A stretch of DNA of 64,000 bases from Tridacna crocea (GCA_943736015.1 OX031059.1:57733159-57797158), one strand, 5' to 3'. Positions 1-10,961 are shown, counted from the stretch's first letter. Numbers and translations: made by a program. The notes: generated from the sequence alone by a model not told the origin.

Positions 1-68
1 TCATATTAATTTCAATGATCTATATTTTTTCCAATTTTGTGTGATGTGAAAATTCTAAATACCCACCT
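1..68. mobile_element. Family J TTAA element, end fragment
   Basis: This is the terminal 68 bp of the element seen in full at 52158-52688. Both copies run into AATTCTAAATACCCACCT followed by TTAA (here 69-72). The rest lies outside the window. Confidence 0.6.
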
Positions 69-72
69 TTAA

Positions 73-1466
73 CATTCACCTCAATGCTTAATACGAAAAT
101 ACACAGGCCTTTGAGGCTCGATTTGTATATCACGGAACACCAAAGTTTTTCATTGATCTATCAACGAACACTGTTACTAAATTCGCGTAGCCGCTGATAT
201 TTATGCACCGCCTGTATATTGTATATATGACAATCCAATGTGTTTAATATGTACAAGTGAAATCAAAGAAAATCGGACCCCTTGTCCCCTTCGAAAAAGA
301 GTATTTTACCGAAAAAGGAAAAGTCCACCTCACCGTTGCCGAAGATATGTTCAGAAAGCCGTAGATAGGTTCAAAAATGAATTTTCTTTCTTTCCCAGAC
401 CTTTGGGCGTTTCAATCGACTCTTTCTACCAAGCACTGACGCTGATCTCGCTGTTCTTACAATCCCACTGCGAATTTCAATTCATGTGAATCTAGTATCA
501 GGAGACGCGCGAAATTGTTTTTGCCAGTAAACGGTAAAATCGGCTCTTCCACGGGGACAAGATGTCAAATTTTCTATTTTTTTTTTCTCATTATGTGTCG
601 ATACTTTAGCGATGCACGAATATGCTACTTTACGTAACGTTGTCCGATGATCGCGCCATGAAAACTTCGGTATTCCAGATAGACAAATGAAGTTTCAGTG
701 GCCTATGGAATATGATACATAGTAGTTCCTATTTTCATTTACCTTACCCCCAATCGTATTGCTTCTTTATTCATATATATAGGATCAGACATGAGTTGGT
801 TTTTGAGATAAAAAAATATTAAACAAGTCTACAAAAATAGTTCCGAAGAAACTTGCATATATTTATTTTATTTTGAGTCTACAAGTGATTAAATTAACAA
901 GTTTATCACGATTAAGAATTTTGACAACAAATTTTAATTAGGAACCTTGGTCAGTAGTATTTCAGAATGAAGCGTATGATTACAGAGTGTTGACCACATA
1001 CAGCACTATTTTTCTTTTCTCACACGTGTGTGAGACAAGAAAATTCGTAATGGCTATATTACATTGAAAACAAGAAGAGTTATGTGATATGTTGGTTCGC
1101 ACGTCGGTAATTTGAACGTAATGGTATACAGTTACTGGTTAATAAGAAATGTACTGTAACGTAAGAAAAATAATAACCATATTTGATAGGTGCTGAGAGA
1201 AAAAACGTGGGGAAAAATAGAACAGGAAAAAAGCAGATTGGCGTGGAGTGTTTAACTGCAGGACAATAACCTGAGGTATTTTCACAATCTATTGGGTTCC
1301 TCCATAACCATCACAGATCAGTAGATACTGGATGCTATCAATACAAAAACATGTAGTAACTTCTTGAGATTTGGGCAGCTCTGGTATTCAAACTGAGTTT
1401 TGGAAGCCAGGAGTTCACAACCAAAGAAAGAAATCGCCATAATTATACTAAGGAAGTCTTCTGCTT
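73..1466. other. Non-coding stretch, no gene recognised
   Basis: AT-rich sequence with one 83-codon open frame (238-489) that resembles nothing I know and shows no splice or start context. The part from about 105 to 710 shares scattered motifs with 2445-2735, such as CGGAACAC followed by a GATC-rich stretch and a closing TTTCAGNGGCCTATG. Both may be decayed copies of one foldback repeat. Confidence 0.4.
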
Positions 1467-1899
1467 TTATTCTGCTAATATGTTTTCGTTATCAGGTAGA
1501 TTAAGATTTTTATCACCATATAAAATGACTTGAGTAATTATTGTAATTGTACTTATAATATCGTTTAAACCGACTCTTAATTCTCGGTAAAACGGGCATT
1601 CAAAGTAGCAGCAACGCTGAGTTGATTCAACGAAGCCACATCTACAAAGGGGTGGCTGGACTATATTATTCAAATACAAAAGCTCATGAAGACAACTACA
1701 CTTCTTACGTAACCTGTAGTATGTATGATCGGAGTTTTCTATCTACAAAGAAATATAGCTTGTTTTGGCTCGATTTATCCATGTTTACGTGATATTTAAA
1801 AGCAGACAAAGTTCCTGCATTTTGCATTTCATCTGATAAACACTTCCAATTATAGATCACTGATGGCAAGAATGCGTTTTGTACAAGCTGGTTCTGCAA
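1467..1899 (-). pseudogene. LINE reverse-transcriptase C-terminal relic
   Basis: Two minus-strand frames join into one LINE ORF2 tail. The first (1899-1705) carries NAFLPSVIYNWKCLSDEMQN, like the FLPSVVREWNxLP motif after the RT fingers. The second (from about 1720 to 1467) carries RLRKKCSCLHELLYLNNIV and then PPLCRCG..E....YFECPFY, the Cys-rich tail common to Jockey- and CR1-like LINEs. A +1 shift near 1706-1718 separates the halves, and no N-terminal RT motifs are present. This is a dead 5'-truncated copy. The clade is not determined. Confidence 0.8.
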
Positions 1900-1961
1900 T
1901 TAATGATTCGCAAGTTATTTGGTCTTCGAAGATTGCGAGATGATCCGCATAGATCATTATA

Positions 1962-2040
1962 TCGTCGGTTTACTTCGAAAACCTCGTAACTACAGCTTGT
2001 AACAAGCTGCAGTTACGAAGTTTTCGGAGTAAATCGACGG
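1962..2040. repeat. Family G short hairpin, copy 1
   Basis: A roughly 78-bp near-perfect palindrome. It begins TCGTCGGTTTACTTCGAAAA, turns at TTGTAACAA, and returns through GCAGTTACGAAG to TAAATCGACGG. Three further copies lie at 24281, 53879 and 57969. It has no coding capacity. Confidence 0.75.
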
Positions 2041-2999
2041 TATATACTTCTATTCAGCTTATACCTCATTTACACTTCATATGTTGAGAGGTTCTGGCCA
2101 ACACATGCGGGATATTGTGACACTCTGATGGTGTTTCCCTCTGACTAAAGCCGTCTGAGAAAAGTATTTACAATACATGTACATGGTAAGATATTTCAAA
2201 ACAAAGACTGTCCGAGTTCCCTGCCAAAATTTCCATTGGTAACTTTGCTTAGGGACAGTGAAAACTTACATCTACACTTTTCGTTATTTCTCAAGAGAAA
2301 TATTGCCAAAATTTAGTATTTGAGACTGTTTTTTTTTTTTAATTTCATGTGAGGGTGAGCTAACTTAGCTGTGAGGGTCTGGTAGCATAACTGTATGAGT
2401 TTCAACAAGCCACCACTCTGTCTGTCTGATATATACCACAATCATTTGAAGCCCTATTGGTTTATGACGGAACACTGAGAGTTTCCTTGTTCGATCATCA
2501 AAAAATTATAACACATTGGCTCATCGCTCATATATTGCGGAATTTACTCAAAATTTCATTGATACCGTCTCTATAAATAGCACATTGGCGACTCCCTTTA
2601 TATCGTATATAATGAGACTATATATTTATACGATGAAGAGGGAATAGCCAATGTGCTATTTTTAGTAACGATGTCCGATAATGAAAATTTCGTTATCCCT
2701 TGATTGAATAATTCAGTTTCAGAGGCCTATGCATCTACCGAATTCTGAAGATGGACAAAGAAAAATTACTCTGAGTTACCCAAAAATTTTAAAAAATCCT
2801 TCTTTCGAAATATTGTGTTTCATTGAAAGAGGGTTGGCCAAATCGATGAAAGAATTAAGACTGAATAAGCAAGGCAGACTTGATTGTTGACAATTAATGT
2901 TGGAAAATTGATTAGAACAAGATCAAAGCATTCCGGCCAAGATCTGTTGGTTTGAAAATTGGTTTTGGTGCATTCAGCTCAGATATCATCAATCTTAAC
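2041..2999. other. Non-coding stretch with one long imperfect hairpin
   Basis: No gene is seen. At 2530-2690 AAATAGCACATTGGC is mirrored by GCCAATGTGCTATTT and the flanks also pair (AAATTTCATTGAT with ATAATGAAAATTT). This gives a foldback of about 160 bp. Confidence 0.45.
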
Positions 3000-3125
3000 T
3001 TTTTGCCGCAAAATGCTGAATTTTAACGACCTTGAGGAAAAAGCTTTTTGAAAACATTGTTGGAAAAGGAGAAAATGCTGGTAATCAGCATTTTCTCCTT
3101 TTCCCATAATATTTTCTATCTAATT
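3000..3125. mobile_element. Family A MITE, partial
   Basis: The central hairpin of family A is intact (AAAAGGAGAAAATGCTGG mirrored), but the ends are decayed. Confidence 0.7.
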
Positions 3126-3274
3126 AAAGAATCGTTAGAGTCACACTGGATTTTTTTTTAACTCTTATACTCCTGAATAACTAAAACGAAATTTCCAGTC
3201 GGCAGAAAAAAACCCAAATATTGCAATTTCAAACTTATGTTTTTGGGAAATAATATCTCCTTATCGGACTGTGT

Positions 3275-3362
3275 AGATCAATGATCAGACTGCACGTTCT
3301 GTGCAGTCTGATCTTGATCTATACTGTCTGCAAAAGGACAGTGGGTCGCACTTAGCAGGTTA
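3275..3362. repeat. Family H hairpin (GATCAGACTGCACG type)
   Basis: The hairpin GATCAGACTGCACGTTCTG / GTGCAGTCTGATCTTGATCT is followed by the conserved tail CTGTCTGCAAAAGGACAGTG. The same unit recurs at 7831, 37530, 37780, 51117 and 61443. Confidence 0.7.
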
Positions 3363-3462
3363 AGGGTTAACTTTCAATTTGGACAGGTCTAAAATTTTGT
3401 GGTGTGGTCAAAAGTCAACACAGATCTCCAGGACAGATTTGACGATGAGATTAAGTTTAACC

Positions 3463-3625
3463 CTTTACCACACAGTTCCGAGTTTTAAAGAACTTGAGGC
3501 TTTGGAAACGTCGTGAGACAAAGAGAAAAATCAAAGAATTCCAGGAGTTCAACCATATTCAATTAGTTATCTGCAAATGCTTTCAATTTGGAACAGTCCT
3601 TTTTGAGTGATAATGAATTACCGAC
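3463..3625. mobile_element. Family A MITE, degenerate
   Basis: TTTAACCCTTTACCACACAG starts the copy, and ATCTGCAAATGCTTTCAATTTGG marks its far arm in shortened form. The hairpin core is lost. Confidence 0.5.
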
Positions 3626-4121
3626 ATCGTCGCCATTGCAGGGCGAAATTCGTTGACAAACAAGTTCGGAAATATTCATGTCAACAAGATCCGGAGAATT
3701 TTTTTGAGCAATGTTTATCATTTTCAAGAACTTAGCTTTGCGAATACTTCATTCATTGGCATTTTACAGACTGAGAATTTTGGCATCGGTAATTAAATTA
3801 ACATCGAGGTGACGTAATTGGATAACCAAATTGGCAACATTACTTCAAAGAACACATAGTTATTCACTGTCTCCCGTTCACATGCAATAAACTTTGGTAT
3901 CATTGATTCAGAGAATATTAAGCCAATGCTTGGCTGCTACTCAACCTTTCAAGTATTGTTGGCAACATAAAACTAGGGTCCTTATTCGCATGATTCCTAC
4001 AAACAGTGATCATTTGTTGAATGTGCTTCTCAAAAGGTGTTAAATACAACAGAAAGCACCGTAGATTATGTTTCAGAATGCACTTAGTGACCTAGAATGC
4101 TCCACTGCTTCCTAAATACCC

Positions 4122-4607
4122 GCGTCACACCAAACTCGTTCTCACTCCGTTCCGAAAAGTTGTGAAAAACTGTGTTCAGACATAGTTGACGTATAAGCAA
4201 CCTTTTACGATCTGTTTACGAACTTAATGGACAGGTTAGGACGGGAAGGGTGCCCAGAACTTTGAGCCTGCTCAACATCTGTTGCCGTCCGTCCTGTAAT
4301 TAGACGGAGTGACGACGTACTCAAAACGAGATGGACGTTTTACAAACGGAACTGTGGTACAGTCCGGCATCAATTGGCATTTTGTTTGCATTTTACCGAA
4401 GGATATTACGCGTACTGTCCCGACCGCAGCCCGTTTAACGATTTTGTTGACCGGGTTAAGACTTTTTAAGAACAGGTTTGGTGAGACAAGGGCTTCAGGC
4501 ATTTTCAGGCCAAAGTAGCACGTTCTTCCCCGACTTCAACCCGTTTAGTGACTATGACAGGATGGGAGAAGACGTTCTGAGAACTAATTTGGTGTGATGG
4601 GGGCTTC
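4122..4607. mobile_element. TIR element with motif-scrambled interior
   Basis: The left end CGTCACACCAAACTCGTTCTC pairs with the right end GAGAACTAATTTGGTGTGATG, giving an inverted end of about 25 bp. The GC-richer interior repeats variants of CCCGACC..CCCGTTTA and GTTCTGAG. Open frames on both strands (4272-4518) are by-products of this composition. No transposase is present. Compare the elements at 14588 and 32977. Confidence 0.55.
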
Positions 4608-4683
4608 AGTTTGCCCAGTCCTTTTAAAGACGCTCACGTGTTTTCGTTTAAAGCATGGGTCAATAAAACGGAATCTTTTCACT

Positions 4684-4925
4684 ATGCCGAGCCCGGTGGG
4701 TCAGCCGGTAATGCACAGGACATCAAACCAGGCGGGTCGATGGTTCGATTCGCCCTATTCGGCTAGTTTCGTTGATGAAATTCGCTGCGAAAGGATTCAT
4801 TCCTCTGGGACTACTGATCACTGTTTAGATGACAGTCATGTAGGAAAGCAGCCAGTAGCTAACATTTTGCTAGGTACTAATAAGTGAAACTCTAGAAAAG
4901 CATGACAAATGCACTGGCCCCCGAG
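4684..4925 (+). mobile_element. tRNA-derived SINE
   Basis: The head has a polymerase III A-box (GGGTCAGCCGGTAATGCAC) and a B-box (GATGGTTCGATTCGCC). The body then has GAAAGCAGCCAGTAGCT, which also occurs in the SINE at 62131. It is followed directly by a family A MITE. Confidence 0.7.
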
Positions 4926-4938
4926 ACAGATCTGAGAT

Positions 4939-5135
4939 ATTGTTTAACTCGTTACCAAACGACAAAATACTGTACTTGTCCAAATTGGAAGCACTTGCAG
5001 ACGAAAAATTAAACAACACTAAAAAATTAGAACTTGATTTTAGAAGAGTAGAAAACGATGTGGGAAAAGGAGAAAATGCTGGTTACCAGCATTTTCTCCT
5101 TTTCCCACAATGTTTTCAGTAGGCTTGTTCCTCTG
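4939..5135. mobile_element. Family A MITE
   Basis: It starts with TTTAACTCGTTACCAAACGAC. The hairpin at 5060-5108 is perfect, and the right end is eroded. Confidence 0.8.
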
Positions 5136-5172
5136 GGTCGTAAAAACCACGGTAAATGATTAAACCAATGTT

Positions 5173-5330
5173 AGGCATCAAACCAACTAAACAACCGACC
5201 AACCAGTCAACCAACCAACCAACTAACTATCAAACCACGAAACGACCGACCGGCCGACCAACCAACCAACCAACCAACAAACAATCAATCAATCAATCGA
5301 ACAAACAAATAATCAAACAAACAAACAAAA
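5173..5330. repeat. CAAC/CAAA-rich simple repeat
   Basis: Irregular tetranucleotides (CAAC, CAAT, CAAA) run for about 155 bp. The 75-codon frame across it (NQPTNQ-type) is a translation of the repeat. Confidence 0.85.
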
Positions 5331-5399
5331 ACCTTCTTCTCTATTACCCATTACGGTTTGTGTGTGTGTGTAAAAAGTTGTAACTGTACGGTTGGGGAT

Positions 5400-7085
5400 C
5401 ACAATTAATGTAAAGCTCCTCAGCAAAATTTCCATGGATATTTTTTTCTCAGATACAAACAAAAACAGGTTTTATTCCCTCTGACACACTATATTTTATT
5501 ATCTACCTCACAACAATGACGGTTCCTAATCTACATGTTTTGACCTCAGCTGGCCTTCGTTAAGGGTAAAAACCACGATCAGCCTGGATGTCCCTGCATT
5601 CTTACCTTCGTCTAAACTCCAAGATTCCAAATCCCTTGACAATTCTAAGCTTTTGCTCAATGATTTTAATAAAATGAGTGCAGTACATGAAAATTTGGCC
5701 TTATTACTGGACGAATAAGTCAAGATCAGACTACAAACAATGTGCAGCATGATCCTGAGTCGATGGAGCCTTCTTATATTATAAAATCTGTAGCATTTTT
5801 TCTTTAGTTGTTATTGTATTTTTCAATCGTCGAAAGAATTCGTTTGGTATAAAACCCAGTTCGACCTTTAATTTCTTGGCTTTTATGACCAAATCGTCTC
5901 AGAAATACGTAGCACAGTTCACATATTTTGTGCAGAGGCGTAAAAAGTCATACTTATCGATCGGGTAAGAAAGTAGAACATTAATTCAAAACTTCTTGGG
6001 TCTTGTTTTTATACCGAGAACTGTCTGATACATATCAAAATAGTTTTTATTCCCCTGACAGACGATATTTCACTATCTAAATCGCAACAAAGACCGCTCA
6101 CTAATCCACGTCGTATATTATTCTTATAGATTCGAGACCTCGTATGACCTATGCGAAGAGTCCCGGAAAAGATCCGACTGCACAGATGTGCAGTCTGATC
6201 TTTTTCGCGATTCTTCGATACACAATTGCTAAACAAGACTAACCTAACCTATTTTGCCATTTTCATTACAGAGACAACAAATTCAACCTTTTTTTTTCCG
6301 CGGTCCAAACGTAGATTTAATATTTAAGTCGAAACGACTTTTGTATATTTAAAGAATTAATATTTAAGAATGTAATTTGCAACCTGTTTCCGCCACACCG
6401 CCTACCCTCAGTACTGGTGTATATTTATTTCATTAAGTGACCATTTATTTTTGTCCCTGGTATGATCGTGTTATACAAGATTGATTGATATATTGGTGTA
6501 ACTGGATATAGCATTTGGTGGCAAACGATATAGATTTAAGATCAGGCAGCATGTTCTCTGCATGTAGTGTCATCTGAATCTACGCCGCCCGCAAAATCGT
6601 TTAATGTCACTTTTTGCAGTAAAAGACATAAATCAGCAAATAGAATTTTAACAACGGTTACCTTTTTTTATTAATTAGATCTATGCATGTCAAAAGGTTA
6701 ATTGTTAGAACGCTAAATAAACAGTGTAAATATAAGCTTTTATTTCGTGCTTTTCGGTAGGTTATCGAGAAATATCGGTGAAATATTTTTTCCATATTTC
6801 ATGGTTACGACCAGTGAAAATACCGATTTTTATATTCTAGTTACCTAGGTATATGAAATGCGCGTGACTCACAACCATATGGAAATATGACATTGTTTCT
6901 CTTACATTTCTCGCGCTTGACGTAATATTGTAATGCGTTGCTATGAGGGTTACGCCACGGGGAATAACTGAAAAGATCTATACTGGATACTGATAAAGTT
7001 CCTCCCAGACTAAAAGGGTTAAAAGCATGAAATAAATAGAATATTTGTTGTTTTTTTAGGTTAAAGATCGAAATATATTTCATCG
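5400..7085. other. Non-coding stretch, no gene recognised
   Basis: No frame here shows homology or splice context. It contains short family H-like hairpins near 6165-6205 (GACTGCACAGATGTGCAGTC) and 6535-6590, and AT-rich DNA between them. Confidence 0.4.
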
Positions 7086-7160
7086 AATGCTCATTACGGA
7101 TTTCGAACCCAGACTGTTTGTTGTGAGAGGCCGTCGCTCTTCCACTTTACCACTGTATCC
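7086..7160 (-). repeat. tRNA-like sequence, probable SINE head
   Basis: On the minus strand, an A-box-like GTGGTAAAGTGGAAGAGC is followed 35 bp later by a B-box GGGTTCGAAATCC. The acceptor and anticodon stems do not pair cleanly, so a working tRNA is unlikely. Confidence 0.45.
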
Positions 7161-7170
7161 CAAACAATGT

Positions 7171-7300
7171 TTATAACATCTGTACCAAACGACAGAATTT
7201 CAGACTTGTCTGGATCAAAAGTATTTGCAGATGATCAAATAAAGTTGAGTAACAACTGAAGTTTATCTTTCGACGGTTAGAAAGCATTGCGGGAAAAGGG
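7171..7300. mobile_element. Family A MITE, half copy
   Basis: TACCAAACGACAGAATTTC and GGATCAAAAGTATTTGCAGATG match one arm. The hairpin is missing after GCGGGAAAAGGG. Confidence 0.55.
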
Positions 7301-7315
7301 AAAACACGCCGATTA

Positions 7316-7550
7316 CTAGGATTCTAGAACAATTGCCCCCTCGGACAATCCCAACCCCTGGAACATTGCCTCCTGAGGACAAGGAATTGTCCTCTGAGGC
7401 AATAGTCCGGGGAGGAATTGTCCTCGGGGGGGGGGGGGGGCATTAGTCCGGGTGGAGTTGTCCTGGGGGGGGGGGGGGGGGCAATGGTCCGAGGGGAATT
7501 GTCCAGGGGACAATTGTCCGGGGGGGCGGCAATTGTCCTGATACGGATTA
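7316..7550. repeat. GGACAATTGTCC / poly-G repeat
   Basis: The palindrome-like motif (A)ATTGTCC and its complement recur about ten times. Two G tracts (about 7428-7440 and 7466-7481) interrupt them. Long frames on both strands here (7316-7660) are compositional. Confidence 0.75.
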
Positions 7551-7830
7551 TTATGGTGCTTTGTTCTTTTCCGACCATATTTTCCGTTATAATAATCAAA
7601 ACATGGAATTATTTAAGCAAAGGGTTGGAATATTATATATTCCCGGCAAGGATTCATTAAAATATTTTCTCCGAAGCCCACTTCTAAGTATAAATCCCTA
7701 AATAGTATTTGATTGACGGCTTCGAATTTCATTAGATAAACGCCCCCTCCCTCTGCTCTCCGATGTTGCACTGTCTCCACTTCATGAACCATCAGCTGCT
7801 ATGTGCGACTCAATGACCTTTTGCGCACAA

Positions 7831-7892
7831 TGTAGACGAAGATCAGACTGCACAGAACGTGCAGCCTGATCTTGGATCTGCACTGTCTGTTA
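7831..7892. repeat. Family H hairpin
   Basis: AGATCAGACTGCACAGAACG is mirrored by CGTGCAGCCTGATCTTG, and the tail is CACTGTCTG. It abuts a family A copy. Confidence 0.65.
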
Positions 7893-8117
7893 ACCCTTTA
7901 CTCCATAGGTACTCATTTCTACGCATTGCTTGTAGGAGCCTTTGGAAAACATTGTTGCAAAAGGTGAAATTGCTCGTGACGAGCAATTTCACCTTTTGTC
8001 ACAATGTTTTCTATGCTATCAAAAGGTGTCGTATACACATAAGAAACGGCTTCATCCTTGCTGTTATTTAGGGTCAATTAGAAATACCATAGAAATGTCT
8101 TATGGGATAAAGGGTTA
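7893..8117. mobile_element. Family A MITE with variant hairpin
   Basis: The ends (TTAACCCTTTAC ... GATAAAGGGTTAA) are standard. The stem at 7957-8005 reads AAAGGTGAAATTGCTCGT on one arm and ACGAGCAATTTCACCTTT on the other. Both arms carry the same departures from the family stem. Confidence 0.8.
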
Positions 8118-8167
8118 AAGGCCCAGTAGAGGCCAAAACATCAAACCAGATGTCGTAAATCATTTAA

Positions 8168-8362
8168 CCCATTACCACACAATCCCGACTTTTAACGACC
8201 CCTTGTATGCCTTTTGAAAACCTTGTGGGAAAAAGGAGAAAATACTGGTAACCAGCATTTTCTCCTTTTACCACAATGTTTTCTACCCTTCTCGAAATAA
8301 ACTTCGTTTTTTAGTCACTTATATATTGTTGTCTGCAGATGCTTTCAATTTGGACGAATCAT
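8168..8362. mobile_element. Family A MITE
   Basis: Flanked by TTAA at 8164-8167 and 8363-8366. The second TTAA is shared with the next copy. Confidence 0.85.
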
Positions 8363-8366
8363 TTAA

Positions 8367-8558
8367 CTCTTTACGAAACGACAAAAATTTTTGGCTTGTC
8401 TAAATTGAAAGCATTTGCAGACGAAAAAATAAAAGTTACTGAAAATTTGAAATTTGTTTTGTGAAAGGCAGAAAACATTGTAGGAAACTTTTCCCACAAT
8501 GTTTTCTAAAGGCTTTTCCCCCCAGGGTCGTCAAAAGTAGGGATTGTGTGATAATGGG
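8367..8558. mobile_element. Family A MITE, abutting the previous copy
   Basis: Bounded by the shared TTAA (8363-8366) and TTAA at 8559-8562. The central hairpin is shortened to TAGGAAACTTTTCCCACA. Confidence 0.85.
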
Positions 8559-8726
8559 TTAAAAGTATAAAAAAAATATTTTGAATATGACAGGCTGTTA
8601 TCGTTTGGTTGGGCCATGTGGTAGTCGCTGACCAAAAAATTTTAGAATATGACAAACAGTAAACAACACATACAGATTCCTGGTAGGTTTCAACCTGGTT
8701 TTGAAATTAATTTCTCTGTCAGTGCC

Positions 8727-8990
8727 TAAAGCTTGCCCGGTCGGCTTAGTGGTAAGCGTGTCGGATTCATGACCTTGTGGTTGTGAGTTCGATACCCGGT
8801 TGAGGCGAGCTTTCTTCCCGGCGTATATTCGCCTCTCACCTCTGCTGAAGCTTGTGAGAAAAGTAGTCGGTGGCTTTGGAAAGAAAGTTGTGTTAGTACC
8901 GGTGTGACCAAGCCAGGAAACACATGTGCGTCACCGACCGCCATGATATGACCTTAGCTGTTAAAGTGGCGTTAAACACCAATACAACCA
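8727..8990 (+). mobile_element. tRNA-derived SINE
   Basis: The head GCCCGGTCGGCTTAGTGGTA is an A-box and GTGAGTTCGATACCCG is a B-box, with CAT where the anticodon would be. The body includes GTCGGTGGCTTTGGAAAGAA and ends TTAAACACCAATACAACC. The 72-codon minus frame across it is not a gene. Confidence 0.8.
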
Positions 8991-9040
8991 ACAAACTGTC
9001 AGTGACTTAAACTTGGATTGACCGAACAATGACAGATTGT

Positions 9041-9251
9041 TATCTGTTTTATCAAACGACAAAATTTTAGACTCATCCATAATTGAAAGTATTCCTTGAC
9101 GGCAAATTGTTTGCTCACCAACGGATGGAAAATGTTGTTGGGAAAAAAAGGGGGGTGCGTTTTTAACCGCTAACTTCTAATATTTTCCGCATGTAATCAT
9201 TATCAAATGAACACTATTCAGGGTTGTAAAAAACACAAATGTATTTGGTTA
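9041..9251. mobile_element. Family A MITE, degenerate
   Basis: ATCAAACGACAAAATTTTAGACTC marks the left part and TTTGGTTAA the right end. The hairpin is replaced by a G-rich stretch. Confidence 0.55.
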
Positions 9252-9335
9252 AAGGTCAAAAATATGGATTTGCCATCTGATTATGAAGACAGACCCTAAA
9301 ATAACTGGAAAAGAACATAATCATATCGCAGACCA

Positions 9336-9535
9336 GGGCCTGCATGTGTATTCACCAACTATTCTTAGGAATATTCATAGTCTTATTCTCCAAGATTTTC
9401 TAATATTGTAGGTAACCCAACTCCTGATTGGTTAAACTATTCTGATTGGCTAAACCATTCGGCTTCAGCCAATCAGAAATTATGTTACTTTCAAATGTCG
9501 AAAATTCTGGGGAATAAGACAAAGAACGTTCTTAT
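9336..9535. repeat. Family F long hairpin, copy 1
   Basis: TATTCACCAACTATTCTTAG leads into a foldback. The centre (GGCTAAACCATTCGGCTTC) is mirrored, and the copy ends AAGAACGTTCTTAT. Other copies lie at 18853 and 52909. Confidence 0.7.
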
Positions 9536-9569
9536 ATTATTGATTTAATCCTTGCTCATGCGGCACTAA

Positions 9570-9757
9570 GGTAAGATACCTTTTTATACACATTGTGTGG
9601 AAAAGAAGAAATTGCTGGTTTCCAGCATTTTCTTCTTTTTTTACGGTGTTTTCAACCCGTCAAGGGACAAGATCTGTCTTAAAAACTCATGTTACTTATC
9701 GTCAGCAAAAATGCTTTCAATTTTGGAAAAGCCACGTGGCCTAATTGTAAAAGGGTA
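9570..9757. mobile_element. Family A MITE, degenerate
   Basis: The hairpin GAAAAGAAGAAATTGCTGG is mirrored with mismatches, followed by TCAGCAAAAATGCTTTCAATT and a GTAAAAGGGTAA end. Confidence 0.55.
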
Positions 9758-9904
9758 AGACTGATATATGTCTGCAGATATGTTCCTTGGAAACCCATAA
9801 GTACCTCGTTAAGCTTATATGTGGTTATTTTACATAATGGTATCCTAAGTATGATACATCCAACTACAGGGTGGCGCCATCTTATGGCGTTGTCGTGGTA
9901 AGCT

Positions 9905-10257
9905 CATTATCTCCCGCTAGAGAGCATTCTATAAATACTCATCTATCTAATTTGGGCTTCCTGGGTACAGAACCGAACCACTTTCCTACGCTACAACCGT
10001 TACTTTGAATTTCAAACTAAAATATACGTTTACTCAAGAAAACGCTATAGCATGTGCAATTCACTCAGCTATGATCAGCAGTTTAGAGAAATCTGGAGCT
10101 AAAGCAGGTCTCATTTCTCCTCAAACATATTGATAAAAGCAATTTTCTATATTACTACTTTATAGGACGTAATATTACAGTCAGCCCGCTTTCGGGGCTA
10201 GTGATGCGTCATATAAGACAATCGAATCTTCGAAGAATATGACATGCGCAGACAACG
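9905..10257. mobile_element. Family I element, copy 1, with 10-bp target duplication
   Basis: It begins CATTATCTCCCGCTAGAGAG and ends TGCGCAGACAACG. The flanks are direct repeats GTGGTAAGCT at 9895-9904 and 10258-10267. The ends are weakly inverted (CATTATCT against CGTTGTCT). Ends plus a 10-bp duplication are most like Mutator-type DNA transposons, which is an inference. Confidence 0.8.
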
Positions 10258-10706
10258 GTGGTAAGCTGTCTAAAATCGGAGAATGTATAAGATAGCTGAA
10301 CAGCTTTGGGAAAACCGAGAGCTTTTGCGGATGTCATAGATCAAGATCAGACAGCACAGGACATACATCCGCTGGTTTTATCAAGCCTATTTAAGATAAA
10401 AACATTTCCTGCTGTCAGTGGATTGTATTTCCAGTCTCTGAAAAAGGTCGAGTGTATATTTACGAGCTGTAATAGAAAAGGGAGTGGGAGCTTCTAAAAT
10501 GATGGCAAACCCACAAAATGAAGGCAGCTATTTTGTGCGATTATCTCTTGATTTATCAGTTATCGTAGATTTAAGATTCAGTCTTAGCGGGATGATCATG
10601 ATTTACAATGTTCTCAAATCCTATAAGTCTTGGATGTAGTCGTTATCCAGCTAAGAGATTATATATTTCTCTTACCTCGATGTATGACTTCTTGACAACA
10701 GTCATA

Positions 10707-10961
10707 TATGGCTTGCAACACTCGAAAAGGGCATTCGGACTTTTGCGTAAACTGTCGTCTCGGATCAGCCTGCGCAGTCAGCGCAGGCTGATCCGAGACG
10801 GCACTTTACGACTACGTTAGATTTTGTGCTACAATAGACTTGGGCGAAACAGAAAAATTACATAAAAACGGAAAGTGTCGTCTCGGATTAGCCTGCATGG
10901 ACTGCGTGGGCTGATCCGATAAGATACTTCACGCAAATGTCCGAATGCCTCTTTTCGTGTG
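10707..10961. mobile_element. Family B double-hairpin MITE
   Basis: The ends are TGGCTTGCAACACTCGAAAA and CCTCTTTTCGTGTG. It contains two separate hairpins, each built on TCGGATCAGCCTGCGCAGTC and flanked by AAAGTGTCGTC / GACGACACTTTACG. Family I copy 2 has inserted in its right tip. Confidence 0.8.
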
